A DNA stretch of 64,000 bases from Paralithodes platypus (lineage: Eukaryota; Arthropoda; Malacostraca; Decapoda; Lithodidae). Below, piece after piece: positions 42,375 through 52,897 of the stretch. A program made the translations under genes and the position numbers. Positions within the stretch are counted from its first letter, which is position 1. Every line of letters starts with the position of its first letter. The notes under the pieces were generated by a model. The model had not been told where the DNA came from. It did no database searches and worked only from the letters and a program-made list of their open reading frames with translations. Location of the stretch: positions 30,991,827 to 31,055,826 of the forward strand of contig CM064512.1 of the NCBI GenBank assembly GCA_032716605.1, given 5' to 3'.

Positions 42375-43538
42375 GTGAATGTAACCGCGGCAGAGGAGTT
42401 GGAAAGGGAGGATTCCCAACTTAGTGACCCAAAAATAACTGCCGAGTTCGACCTGGAACGACTGTGGAGATTGGATCACATAGGCATTAATCCTATGGAG
42501 ACCGATTATGACTCGGAAATTGCGCTGAAGAAATTTGAAGAGTCTGTGAGCTACTGTGCCTCAGACAAGCAATACAAGGTTAGTTTACCCTAGAAGAACA
42601 GTGAGATGAGCCTGCCAATCAACTATGGATTGGCATTAGGTCGCTTGCGCGCATTACAGCGTAAATTAACAAATGAACCGAGCACGCGCCAGGCGTATGA
42701 CGATGTTTTTTGGAGTTATTAAGATAGGGGCTTCATTGAAAGAGTCGATGTAAAAGAACCGAGTAGGAAGGGAAGGGTTCACTATCTGGCCCATCATGGG
42801 GTGAGGAAAGACAGCGTCACCACACCAATATAGGTGGTGTATGACTGCTCTGTCCACCAAGGTCAACAACCAAGTCTAAATGACTGCCTGCTGACAGGTC
42901 CGTCTTTGGTGTCGGATCTGTCCCAACATCTATTGCGGTTTAGGCTGGGGCAGTATGCATTTACTAGTGACATCGAGAAAGCATTCTTGATGGTCAAACT
43001 AAAGGAGTAAGATAGAGATGTTACCCACTTTCTTTGGTTCAAAGACATTAGCGACTCTGAAAGTCCGGTCGTAATCTACCGTTTTCGGGTCGTACTCTTT
43101 GGTGCTACATGTTCACAGTTTTTGTTAAATGCCACAATCAAAAAACATCTATCAGATACTCATGAGGACACAAGTAAACTATCTTGTGGGTTATATATAG
43201 ACAATTTGCAGGGTTCTAGCAATAGTCAGGATGATTTGTTACATACCTACTGGCAAGCACGTAGATTGTTTACAGAAGCACATTTATTTCTCCGCGAGTG
43301 GGTTACTAACAGTGAAGATCTTCAGAGTTTGATACAGTTGGACGGTTCGGCATCTCATAACCAGGAAAAGTCCAGAAATTTGGGGATGATCTGGCAACCT
43401 AAACAAGGCATACTAAGTTTTCAAACAAGGTCTTTTGCTCAGCAGACGGGAGCACACTCAAAAAGAAGTCTGTTGAGCAATGTTGCGCAATTTTTTTATC
43501 CTTTGGGTCTAGCATTCCCCCGTTACCATAAGAGCTAG
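42375..43538 (+). pseudogene. BEL reverse transcriptase, several stops
   Basis: A linker (FDLERLWRLDHIGINP) precedes RT motifs VVYDCSVHQGQQPSLND, FTSDIEKAFLMVKL and YRFRVVLFGATCSQFLLN. The catalytic box reads GLYIDNLQGSS, with Asn in the second Asp position of YxDD. At least four stops or frameshifts lie between 42590 and 43125. Confidence 0.82.
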
Positions 43539-43545
43539 GATTCTG

Positions 43546-44658
43546 ATGCAGGCAGTTTGGATACGCAAAATAGGATGGGATGACAGTTTACCCGAGGACT
43601 TGAATGACCAAGGGACATTGTTGTTGAATGACTATGACATCCTATGTACTAAACCTTTACCTCGTAAAGTGGCGGAGTTCAGTGACGTTACAGTACACAC
43701 GTTTTGCGATGCTAGCGCCACGGCATACGGGGTAGCCGTATATGTCGTTACTTCATTTGGGGCACATTTAGTTACCGCACGGGCCAAAGTAGCCCCAGTC
43801 AAAAAGGTAACGATCCCTAAAATGGAATTGACTGCCATGCTGCTATTAGCGCAACATGTACGGCCTGTACGCGCAGCATACGAGAGCGAGTTAAATATTA
43901 AAATCGTTCACGTTTGGTGCGATAGTCAGGTCGCACTCAACTGGATACATAGCAAGAAGTCTCTGCCAGTTTATGTGCGGAATAGGGTAGATGAGATTAG
44001 AGCCCTTTTTTCAGACGTTGCATATCATTATGTAAATACAAAAGACAACCCTAGTGATCTCATAACTAGGGGTATAATGGCTAGCCAGTTAGTGAAGTCC
44101 GAATTGTGGTGGCATTGTCCACGGTGGCTGCTCCATGCAAATGAATGGACGATTTGGCATGCTGTTGGTGAGGGACTTCTGCCACTGGAAACAGTGGCAG
44201 TTACAGCCCAACCAAATGAGCCACCGGGTCCAGTAATAGAGTGGGCAAGATTCGGTGACTATAATAAACTAGTAAGAGTTGTCGCTTGGGTGTTGAGATA
44301 TATATCCAATATCAAGCTTAATGTAATGGTCCAGCTCTGCAACAGGGGTCACAACATTGATGCTCGTGAATATAAAGCAGCTGAAGTAACTTTGATCAAG
44401 TGGGTTCAAGCAGAAACCTTTTCCAATGAATTAGAATCTTTGCAAAGCTCGAATAAGACATTAATGCCTAATTTAGTGCGTCATTTGAGGTTGCACCTAG
44501 ATAATGCCCTCATCAGGTGTGAGGGTCGCCTGAAGTGGTCGGGTGTAACGGACGGCACAAACCGTCCTATACTTATGCCAACAAGACATCACGTTACTGA
44601 TCTATTGATCATACGTGCACATAAAGAATTAAACACTACGGGGTATGTCATATTATAA
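43546..44658 (+). pseudogene. BEL RNase H and integrase linker
   Basis: HTFCDASATAYGVAVYVVTS is the RNase H start. Next come PKMELTAMLLLAQHV, VWCDSQVALNWIHSKKSLPV and VNTKDNPSDLITRG. The linker ends at NRPILMPTRHHVTDLLI, where the integrase zinc region starts. The catalytic acidic residues are present. A stop at 44658 breaks the link to integrase. Confidence 0.85.
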
Positions 44659-44663
44659 CAAAT

Positions 44664-45880
44664 TTGCTTCTCACATGGTGGATACCTAGAGTTCGACAAG
44701 TAGCTCGACGCATAGTAAGAAAGTGTGTAATATGCCAGAGATTAAAGGGTAAACCATATGCAACTGGACCAGCTCCACCTCTACCTGAATGCCGTGTAAA
44801 GCACATCGAACCTTTCCAAGCTGTAGGGTTAGATTACACAGGGGCATTGAAGACGAGAGAGCATGAGAAGGTTTATATATTACTGTTTACCTGTGCAACG
44901 TCTCGAGCGGTACACCTAGAACTATGTGATAATATGTCTAGCGAAGAATTTATGCTGGCGTTTAGACGGTTTTGTGCCCGTCGTTCATTCCCTCAACTCA
45001 TTCTTAGCGACAATGCTCTACTTATATCCAGGCATCTAATTATCTAAAGGATATGAGCAGTAATCCTACAATCATCACTTTTATGGGAGAGAGGAAGTGC
45101 GAATGGAGGTTCATCCCAGTTAAGGCACCTTGGTTTGGTGGGATGTGGGAACGGTGTGTCGGCATAGTAAAGTCAGGACTCAGAGTGGTAGTAGGACGTG
45201 CTCTTTTAAAGAAGAGTGAGTTGACGACAGTCCTCACAGAGATAGAGGCAGTCGTGAATGATCTTCCGCTCACATATGTGTACACCGACCTGCAAGAGCC
45301 ACTACCATTAACGCCAGCTCACTTGCTATATGGTAAACCATTGACTGCATTTCCATCTGATTTCCAATCCATAGTAGAGTTAGAGGATCCCTCGTTGTAC
45401 TCTGAGGCAGCGGTGTCTAAGCGATACCAGTATATATCGAGGGTAATCAATGATTTTAGAAAAAGGTGGATTAATTAATATCTGCTAGCATTGAGGGAAA
45501 GGAGTGTTACACCCTCTGGTAGACCGATGGCACCTACTGTTGGTGAAGTCGTTTTGATTAAAGAAGATAGTCCTCATTTATACTGGAAATTGGGCCGCGT
45601 GTTGGAGGTATACAAGGGGGAAGACTCTGTAGAGCGGATGGTGCTATTGAAGACAGCCACTGGTACTACTGTTAGTCCTATCGCATGTTTGTACGCTTTG
45701 GAGCTCGATTCCACTTTACAATCGGAGACTCCACCTGTTATTGCTGGGTCCGAGGATTCTCAAGGTAACGACTCACCTCTTACTGATGGTGATCAATCTC
45801 TGACCGGGACGCATCCCAGACGCGCTGCTGCTGGCGCCGTCGACATGTGGCATCAGAAGATAGCTTCTGGGCAACTTTAA
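44664..45880 (+). pseudogene. BEL integrase and C-terminal domain
   Basis: WWIPRVRQVARRIVRKCVIC begins the zinc domain. The core has VGLDYTGALKTRE and, after a frame change at about 45025-45050, FIPVKAPWFGGMWERCVGIV. That is the BEL-type region containing the final acidic residue. A DUF5641-type end (GEVVLIKEDSPHLYWKLGRV) closes the ORF at 45880. The stretch after the second Asp is lost at the frameshift (LSDNALLIS). Confidence 0.85.
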
Positions 45881-45902
45881 GTTTGAGGTGGGGTTCAGAT
45901 AT

Positions 45903-45917
45903 TTTTTGAGGGGGGAG
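45903..45917 (+). promoter_or_regulatory. BEL polypurine tract
   Basis: TTTTTGAGGGGGGAG directly precedes the 3' LTR. Confidence 0.8.
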
Positions 45918-45919
45918 TG

Positions 45920-46659
45920 TATCGTGTAAATACGATTGTGTACGACACTTTTTATGTTACCGTACGTCTCTGTGACGTCACGGTCGATCCCACTGCACGG
46001 CGTAGGAAGAGTAGATCGTATATTATAATATTGACATGGTCTTATGTAGTATGTATGAATTTAACGTATATATTACTAGAATTTATCGTATTGAGCAACA
46101 TAGAATCGGTACGATAATTTTGGCCCTGGCGTATGTAGCGCTACGGCAGCAAGGCAGAGAGCTGGAAAAAGCAGAGCCTTCACGACCACCAACCAGTTAA
46201 CATCTAATTTTCGCCTTCAGTTGATCGAGCTTTTGTGCCTCTAATCACAATAAACTAACATCAATACATACATCTACACCATCACGACGCTCTCATCGAC
46301 GCCATGACTGACTGACAGATAAGCATTGTATTCATGTCCATTCCCATATAATCATTTGATTCTTTCGTTCACTTGACTCGAGCCTCAGGGCCGAAGTCTC
46401 GCTTCCCCATTGTCCGCCATATTGGATAAAAGTTCTCCTTTGTCTCGTTGCCACGTGGAACTATTGGCGAGTTAATTCCTGGATAATATTAACCCTTATA
46501 ACCTTACTTTTTATATATTTTATTATGTGAGACCTTTGGATATAAATTAGCTTGTTTCAGATTTAATTCAATTTAGATATGGAGTAATTTAATTTAGATA
46601 GATTTTGTTTGAATTATTATAGCTTAGAAATATTTAACTTCCATTGATACTATACCAAA
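45920..46659 (+). repeat. BEL 3' LTR
   Basis: It matches 38794-40193 minus the MITE and minus 47 bp. Confidence 0.9.
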
Positions 46660-46664
46660 TATAC

Positions 46665-46845
46665 TAACATTATTTGTGTTTAAATAGCTGGCGTATAATA
46701 CAACAATAAAGAGCTTTCAAGTATTCATTTCATGTAATTGAATGATTATGATTATTTTAGTTGTTTTCATTATCTATATTATGATTAATAGTGACACGAT
46801 ATATAACTTCTCTGTCATGGGATAATTAACCTTCAATTATTTGAT
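46665..46845. other. Short AT-rich spacer
   Basis: Nothing is recognised here. Confidence 0.4.
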
Positions 46846-47312
46846 ATTACCTTATGTAGCCTATTGTATATTACCTTATGTAGCCTATTGTATATTACCT
46901 TATGTAGCCTATTGTATATTATTTGATATTACCTTATGTATTGTATATTATTTGATATTACCTTATGTATTGTATATTATTTGATATTACCTTATGTAGC
47001 CTATTGTATATTATTTGATATTACCTTATGTATTGTATATTATTTGATATTACCTTATGTATTGTATATTATTTGATATTACCTTATGTATTGTATATTA
47101 TTTGATATTACCTTATGTATTGTATATTATTTGATATTACCTTATGTAGCCTATTGTATATTATTTGATATTACCTTATGTATTGTATATTATTTGATAT
47201 TACCTTATGTATTGTATATTATTTGATATTACCTTATGTATTGTATATTATTTGATATTACCTTATGTATTGTATATTATTTGATATTACCTTATGTAGC
47301 CTATTGTATATT
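46846..47312. repeat. Higher-order AT satellite (29/34-bp units, 150-bp HOR)
   Basis: Short 29-bp units (TTTGATATTACCTTATGTAT and following) alternate with 34-bp units carrying an extra AGCCT. Long units recur at 46997, 47147 and 47297, exactly 150 bp apart, with four short units between them (34 + 4 x 29). An earlier interval holds two short units (92 bp). Confidence 0.95.
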
Positions 47313-48400
47313 ATTTATTCAGTTTCAGTAACATCGAGGCCATGTGTTGCTGAAACCCGATCCTCACAACCATTTTTAATAACGGAAATAGAGACAATGA
47401 TTCCCGGTGTAGTGGACATTTTGTGTTTATGTATTGTGATGGCAAGCCAGTTTCGAAGATCTGATGCCCTGGGACATATTTTCTGTGACATTAAGGGAAA
47501 GTGAAAACCCTCAAATGCTTATGGTTATGGCCCTATGTATCGCTTTTCATAAGCTTATTACCCACAATTTCCATGTGACCTTCTAGGAATTGGATCGTTC
47601 CAAGCTAATATTCCAAGAAATGGGACACTAAAAGGTCGTCATTACACGCCAGCCGCGCACTTCCCTACTTCATGAAACTACATAAGTTGACTTTTATAAC
47701 CTCTGAACTGGGAGAGGTCAATCTGGTTAAATCGCTATGTTTATTGACACCAAGTCCATAATTACAAGATTTCAAAATTAAATAACATTTAAAATTGTTG
47801 ATCTTTATAAGGATAATTGCCACTAATATATGCGTAATAAAAAGGAAAATATAGGGAACATTTATTGAAGAAACCGCATATATTAAGGTGTTGTTTCTTT
47901 CCTTTAATGTATATAACTAATTAACTTCGTTGGCGACTTTACCACATATTAATAATTATATAATTCCTATTAGTTTGTTGTCACTACAGGTGACATTTGA
48001 ATCCTTTGCCGATCATTTGTTCACATTCTGATACATCCGTTGATAATGGTGTGGGCCACAACAATGTTTAAACGTTAAAGATTTATACATGCATGAAGAA
48101 ATTATCTGTTTTGGAATTCCTTGTTAGTTTTATATTTCACATTCTCTCCAGAGTAATATATACATCTAACCATAATATTTGTCTTCATTACTGACATATT
48201 ACTTGGCCCTTTTAATGTTATGTTCACCACATCGCTCCCCAAATGTGTACACATAAGTAATACCACTTAACCTATGTTAGGTTGTTTATTGTTACGTATG
48301 GCGTACATATCTCCAGGGAAGCACAACATAACTTTCACCAACGTTACAACTTCAGACTGCATTGTATTGTATTGCTATAGTTTCTTCGTGGAATCATTTA
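47313..48400. other. Unassigned DNA
   Basis: Only small ORFs without homology. Confidence 0.4.
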
Positions 48401-48406
48401 CAATCT

Positions 48407-48510
48407 GGTGGTGTAATGGATAGAGTGTTTAAAATATGTGCGTGATAACCCAGGTTCGAATCTCGGTGGACCACATATATGCTTTCATTAATTTCATTGG
48501 AGGTGTTTGG
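48407..48510 (+). repeat. SINE family C head, diverged
   Basis: GGTGGTGTAATGGATAGAG and a B-box CAGGTTCGAATCTC are followed by GGACCACATATATG and TTTCATTAATTTCATTGGAG. It matches the head of 36825-36961. Poor T- and D-stems argue against a functional tRNA. Confidence 0.5.
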
Positions 48511-48514
48511 CGTT

Positions 48515-49005
48515 GTGGTGAAATTAATACAAATATAGATTACTGGAACCTGATTTTATGGCTAACAAAGAACATATCGCTGATTTTTTTTATAGTTGTT
48601 AAATAATCACGTAAAAGTGCAAAACATCAGTTAGGTATGAGCTAGTATAACTGCAAATTAACCATATTCAGGGTTAATCAATAATGTAACATTAATGCTA
48701 AGCACATTTGTGATATCCACTGGAACTTTCGAATTGATATTGCATTTGATTATTTGACACCGAATACACACACATATTTTTTACAGTGCGCATATTATGA
48801 GTTAGAGGTGTTGTTCCTTACCTCAGTCCATAAGTAGCCTTCATTATTAGTCCCTCCAATGCGGTGACGCCGTTTTCATAATATTATATAATGGCGACTT
48901 TGTCCGAATTTCAGAAAGCCTGTGAATCTCTAAAGGTTATTGCTTAATTATTGATCATGTAGAGGCTTGTGCTTAGATGAATAAGATCGTCTAACTTTGT
49001 TCTTC
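48515..49005. other. Unassigned DNA
   Basis: No gene or repeat is recognised. Confidence 0.4.
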
Positions 49006-49009
49006 TATG

Positions 49010-50090
49010 TAGATGAGGGAGACGAGTGCCTCCCCTAGAGTTGAAAGAGTGACAGGGCCAATATCAAGGAACGCTCTAGCCAAAATGCCTGGACACACGG
49101 ATTTTGAAGCAATTTAAGTCATAGGGTGAGGGAAAGATGGATTCAGGGAGAGAGTTCCAGAGCTCAGCTGTTGAATAGAAGAACGGTTGGGTGGGAGAGT
49201 TACACTGAGTGGGATGGGATTGTGTTGCAAGACGGGTTCTACATACTCCATGTAGAGGAGGTGGTATACACTGAGAGAGCTCTGAGGAACACTGATTATT
49301 GTAATAGCGGTAAAATGGCGAGAGAGATGCAACATTGCGGCGAAGAGAGATATATTGCAGAGAGTCAGTGAGAGGACGAGAGTTAATCACACAAAAGGCT
49401 TTATTTTCTACTTTGTCAAGAACTGCTGTGTGAGAGGATCCTCTCGACACATACGAACAATACTCAATACAAGGACACACTACTGTGCCCCTGTACAGAA
49501 CAAGAAGCTGTGCAGGGATAAAGAACCCCAGGACGCGGTTGAACACACCCAGCTTCTAGGAAGCTGTTTTAGCAAGGGTGGTAATATGGTCTTTCCATGT
49601 GAAATCAGAAGAAAAGGAGACACCGAGAATACTGAGAGAAGATGAAGGATTTATTTGCGTATTGTTGAAGTATAAGGGATAAACCTGCAGGAGTTCTTGA
49701 CGGGTAGATAAATGGAGAAATTAAGTTTTGGAAGCATTGAAAGCAACAAGATTTTCTCTGCCCCAAATGGAAATGGTTGATAGGTCAGAAGATAAGAGTT
49801 AAATGGCATCATCACATTATTTTTTGAGTGATTACTTCCGAAGGGGTTCTGAAAAATAAGATGAACAGTGTAAGGTAGAGTCATCAGTACATGTATGGAT
49901 AGGACTGGAGGTACAGTTGAGAAGATCATTAATGACTATTAGACAGATAATAGGTAGAGAGCAACCTTGCGCTCTGCACTTTGTGTTGTGACATCCTTCC
50001 GTTGCATAGGTCAAAGCTTTGTGTCGACGCAAACATAGCACCTCCTCCGAGTCCGCCCCCTGCCCTTGGATCACTTCCAGGTGGTGGCGG
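49010..50090 (-). pseudogene. LINE family D 3' half
   Basis: On the minus strand, RT residues near 50000-49870 (INDLLNCTSSPIH and TDDSTLHCSS) lead through frameshifted sequence to an intact C-terminal block at 49546-49076. That block has LYRGTVVCPCIEYCS, LDKVENKAFCVINSRPLTDS, LRRNVASLSPFYRYY and AELWNSLPESIFPSPYDLN. The same block appears at 63745-64000. The 3' UTR segment at 49010-49080 also matches 58433-58540. RT is truncated at about 50090, and YADD reads CTDD. Confidence 0.82.
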
Positions 50091-50335
50091 GATCTCCTGG
50101 ATAATGTGTCGACTCATGTAGTCCCAAAGAAGGGTGATTAACCTCAGGTAGTTCTGCCTTTTGTCTCCGTCATTATAGAAACAACAATAGAATATATATA
50201 TATATATATACTCTAGCTCTTATTGTACCTAGTTGAACTTTTGATAAGTTGATTAGATAAATTACAGACTCATAGTATTGTTAGATAGTTTAATACAGGG
50301 ATTGAATACCTAAGCTAATAGTGTTGATAGTCTAT

Positions 50336-50662
50336 GTAAGTGCAGTTATCTGCTCAACAGGTGGCGTTGTGTGTGTGTAAGAGTGAGAGTCCGAGTGTAG
50401 GGGGTGAGACAGTGAAGCACGGGAACGAGGTGTCTTCAGAGATGGGGTAACTTCGGGCCGTGAGTGAGCACCGTGTCTCATGTGAAGGCAAGATGGCAGG
50501 TGCTCGTTGTACTCTACGTGCTTCACATGTCTCACTCCCTAGACTGGAACAAGACCTCACGGGTTTCACTGCTCATTGTGCAGCTGTGAATGTCCAGGCT
50601 CTCAGCCTATGCCCGAGAGGGAGTAAGTTGGAATATAGAAAAAAAAAAAAAAAAAAAAAAAA
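50336..50662 (+). repeat. SINE family A, 5'-truncated
   Basis: It starts within the body at CTGCTCAACAGGTGGCGTT. It has CTTCACATGTCTCACTCCCTAG and CTATGCCCGAGAGGGAGTA and ends in a 22-base A run. It carries an extra GCAAGATGGCAGG segment shared with 57899-58222, marking a subfamily. Confidence 0.88.
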
Positions 50663-50664
50663 TC

Positions 50665-50920
50665 AGGTACAGTAGTTGTACTATCCTAGTAATAGGCCTA
50701 ATCATTTTTTTCAGGTAGATTATAAATATATTTTTGTATATTGTGACATCACTGTATATATTAATTACTGTTTTCTAGTTTCTCACTAGGCTAATTTAAA
50801 CCTCTCCCACACACTTGTCTTTCTCTAGTAAATTTTGTGATATTTTGTCTACTCTATTTATGATTTTCTGGCTTTTATGTTGTCATACTGCTAACGTCAA
50901 TTTTTGTGATTTTCGGGCAT
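50665..50920. other. Unassigned spacer
   Basis: Nothing is recognised. Confidence 0.4.
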
Positions 50921-50923
50921 TAG

Positions 50924-51452
50924 CCCTAAACCGACGGTGACCGTCATATGATGGGAGAGAGAATATTGGCCACCCCTGCGGTGCCCTTCATATGAAGGGT
51001 ACCATTTTGAGTACGTTATGAGCTCTGAGAGAGAGTCCGCACGTTGGGAGGACGATAGGTAGGCTCTGACCGCTCCGGACCACCACTGGGCCATGTCTGG
51101 GACCACCGCCATCTCCCCACCAACGCTGGACTCGCGAGACTAGGGAAAAAACACAGAAATTACCTTATTTAAGGGTATTTTTACCTCTGGTTACGCGATT
51201 GCTACGAGATAATTCAGGTGTCATTGGAAAGCTCTCTTATCGCCCTTTCAAGGATATATAATTGTATTACGCTCTGGCTCTTGTTTGGGCATGAAAAAGA
51301 GCATGGAATGAAGCTCATTTTCGGTAAATATACCCACCCAGCAAAAAGGTCATGTCAACAAGCAAGTTAACAGCTCGAGTACCAGCGACGCACGTTATGC
51401 GTCGGCAATGTATGTAACACTAAACCCCAGCGCCGCATAGGGTGCGTCACGG
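50924..51452. mobile_element. MITE M1 copy
   Basis: Left flank TTAG (50920-50923), then CCCTAAACCGACGG; right flank TTAA (51453-51456). It shares GGCCACCCCTGCGGTGCC, GCTCTGAGAGAGAGTCC and GTTGGGAGGACGATAGG with 59738-60203, and TGTCATTGGAAAGCTCT with all M1 copies. The right terminus does not match the left well, so the right boundary is uncertain. Confidence 0.65.
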
Positions 51453-51456
51453 TTAA

Positions 51457-51857
51457 TTACTCCTGTCCTATGGCACCTAGAGGCCTCAGATTTATATGGG
51501 AACTGCATAAGTATCCTCCGCAACAATGCCGATAGTTGAAGACTCTCGAAGTCCAGCCGTGTGCGCGTGAGCGCGCAAATACCTGTTTTTGCCAGGTTTT
51601 GGCCTACCCATTTCCCCATGTTAATTCAGACTTTCAGGCGCCACATAGGACCCCTTAATGACCTAGGGGATCGTTTTTTTTGTGGTTTTCCCTTCATTTC
51701 TAACCCATTCCAGGTGTTTTCTGGAGATTTTTTTTTTTTGGACAACCGCTGGTCCTGGAATGTACATTTATATTATATTGCCTGGTGCTCAGTGGGTTAA
51801 TTGTGTCCCATTGCTAACATATTATTATTGTGATTTTCAGGCATCAATTGTATCATA
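51457..51857. other. Unassigned DNA
   Basis: TTTTTTT runs and short palindromic motifs are present. No gene is seen. Confidence 0.4.
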
Positions 51858-51939
51858 TTGCTAACATGTTATGCTATCACCCCTGGTGGCCTATTTCTGC
51901 GTATTTCAAATGTTTTCTTTTTGGTTATGCTATCACCCC

Positions 51940-52331
51940 TGGAGGAAGCACACAACAAGATCAACACCCTCACCATGAATGTTGAATCTCTCCAGGAATT
52001 CATAGCACTCAACGTAGGAGTGTCAACAACTTCCGAAATCAGCATTTCAACACCAACTTCCAACAGCCTGACGCCTACACCACCGACCCCAGTGGAACCA
52101 CCGGTTGCGGAATAACCAAATAACAAATTGGCTCTCCCTCAGGACAAATTCTGTGTCGTGAGGAACAACGTTCGGCATAAGACAACGAAAATCATCCCAA
52201 TTATCGAGTGCCACTACCGCTTTCAGATTATATCGGAATCAGACGATGAAGAAGAAACAGAACAAATTCGGCTAGTAGGCAACTCGATGGTCCGTGGCCA
52301 ACTAACGGAGTTCTGCAGTGAATATAAGTAA
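51940..52331 (+). pseudogene. CR1-like LINE ORF1 fragment
   Basis: The translation has a coiled-coil-like LEEAHNKINTLTMNVESLQE, a Thr/Pro linker and a stop at 52113. In another frame come KFCVVRNNVRHKTTKIIPII and RLVGNSMVRGQLTEFC. The last phrase matches block I of the SGNH esterase (GDSMVR, compare 16200) with Asp changed to Asn. The rest of the esterase is missing, so this is a remnant of an ORF1 from a different CR1-type subfamily. Confidence 0.6.
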
Positions 52332-52334
52332 TCG

Positions 52335-52670
52335 TTTTTTATATTGCTCCACAGACATAGACAACTTCACGATCTTTACATATTTTATAATCTGCAATGT
52401 TTGAAATATCTACTCCTAATCAATTAGAACCATAATCAATATGCCTCGTTTGGGTCAGTAGGCCTGGTGCAGATTTTCGTGTCCAGTTATACAACTTGAA
52501 GTAATTTACATCCTTCAAAAATAAGCAACATACTGTAGTTGCAGTCAACCACAAAAGGGGCTCAATTGTGTTCATTGTTAAATCTAATTATTTCAATTTC
52601 CATGGAACTTTAATACAGGCACTTAGCTTGCCATTAATAGTATAAAATAGTCTCAAAAGCTACCATCCTT
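52335..52670. other. Unassigned DNA
   Basis: AT-rich flank of the piggyBac element. No gene is seen. Confidence 0.4.
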
Positions 52671-52686
52671 TCTTTAACCCGGCAAG

Positions 52687-52741
52687 CGCGATAGGCCTCA
52701 CGGAAGGCTTCCTATAGGGAACGCGATAGGCCTCACGGAAG
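52687..52741. repeat. Subterminal direct repeats of piggyBac
   Basis: CGCGATAGGCCTCACGGAAG occurs twice, at 52687-52706 and 52722-52741, just inside the left terminus. Such repeats are candidate transposase-binding sites. I find no inverted counterpart near the proposed right end. Confidence 0.75.
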
Positions 52742-52897
52742 CAGGATTTTTAAAGGCGTACCAAAACGGCGCCAAGCTGTCTGGGGAGTCACAAATTGCG
52801 CCACGTTTAGTGCGACATGGTACCTCTCGATGGCACCCACAACCACCCGCCGCACGCACCCCACACAGTCTACACACGCAGTACGCTCTCAGTCACC

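Larger units (their letters stand above)
38794..46659 (+). mobile_element. BEL/Pao LTR retrotransposon
   Basis: LTRs at 38794-40193 and 45920-46659 surround a TGG primer-binding site, gag, a DUF1758-type protease, RT, RNase H, integrase and a polypurine tract. TATAC flanks both outer ends (38789-38793 and 46660-46664), the short duplication expected of BEL/Pao. Domain order PR-RT-RH-IN and motif content are characteristic. Many stops and frameshifts make it dead. Confidence 0.88.

Noticed and set aside
38789..46664. Envelope gene in the BEL element (retrovirus-like)
   Set aside because: Pol ends at 45880 and the polypurine tract follows at once, leaving no room for an additional gene.
46846..47312. 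CRISPR-like alternation of repeats
   Set aside because: Units are direct AT-rich repeats without unique spacers, in a eukaryotic context. The same holds for 6512-6640.
48407..48475. tRNA gene candidate
   Set aside because: GTGGT/ACCAC could pair, but the D and T stems are poor and the same head occurs in a SINE at 36825.
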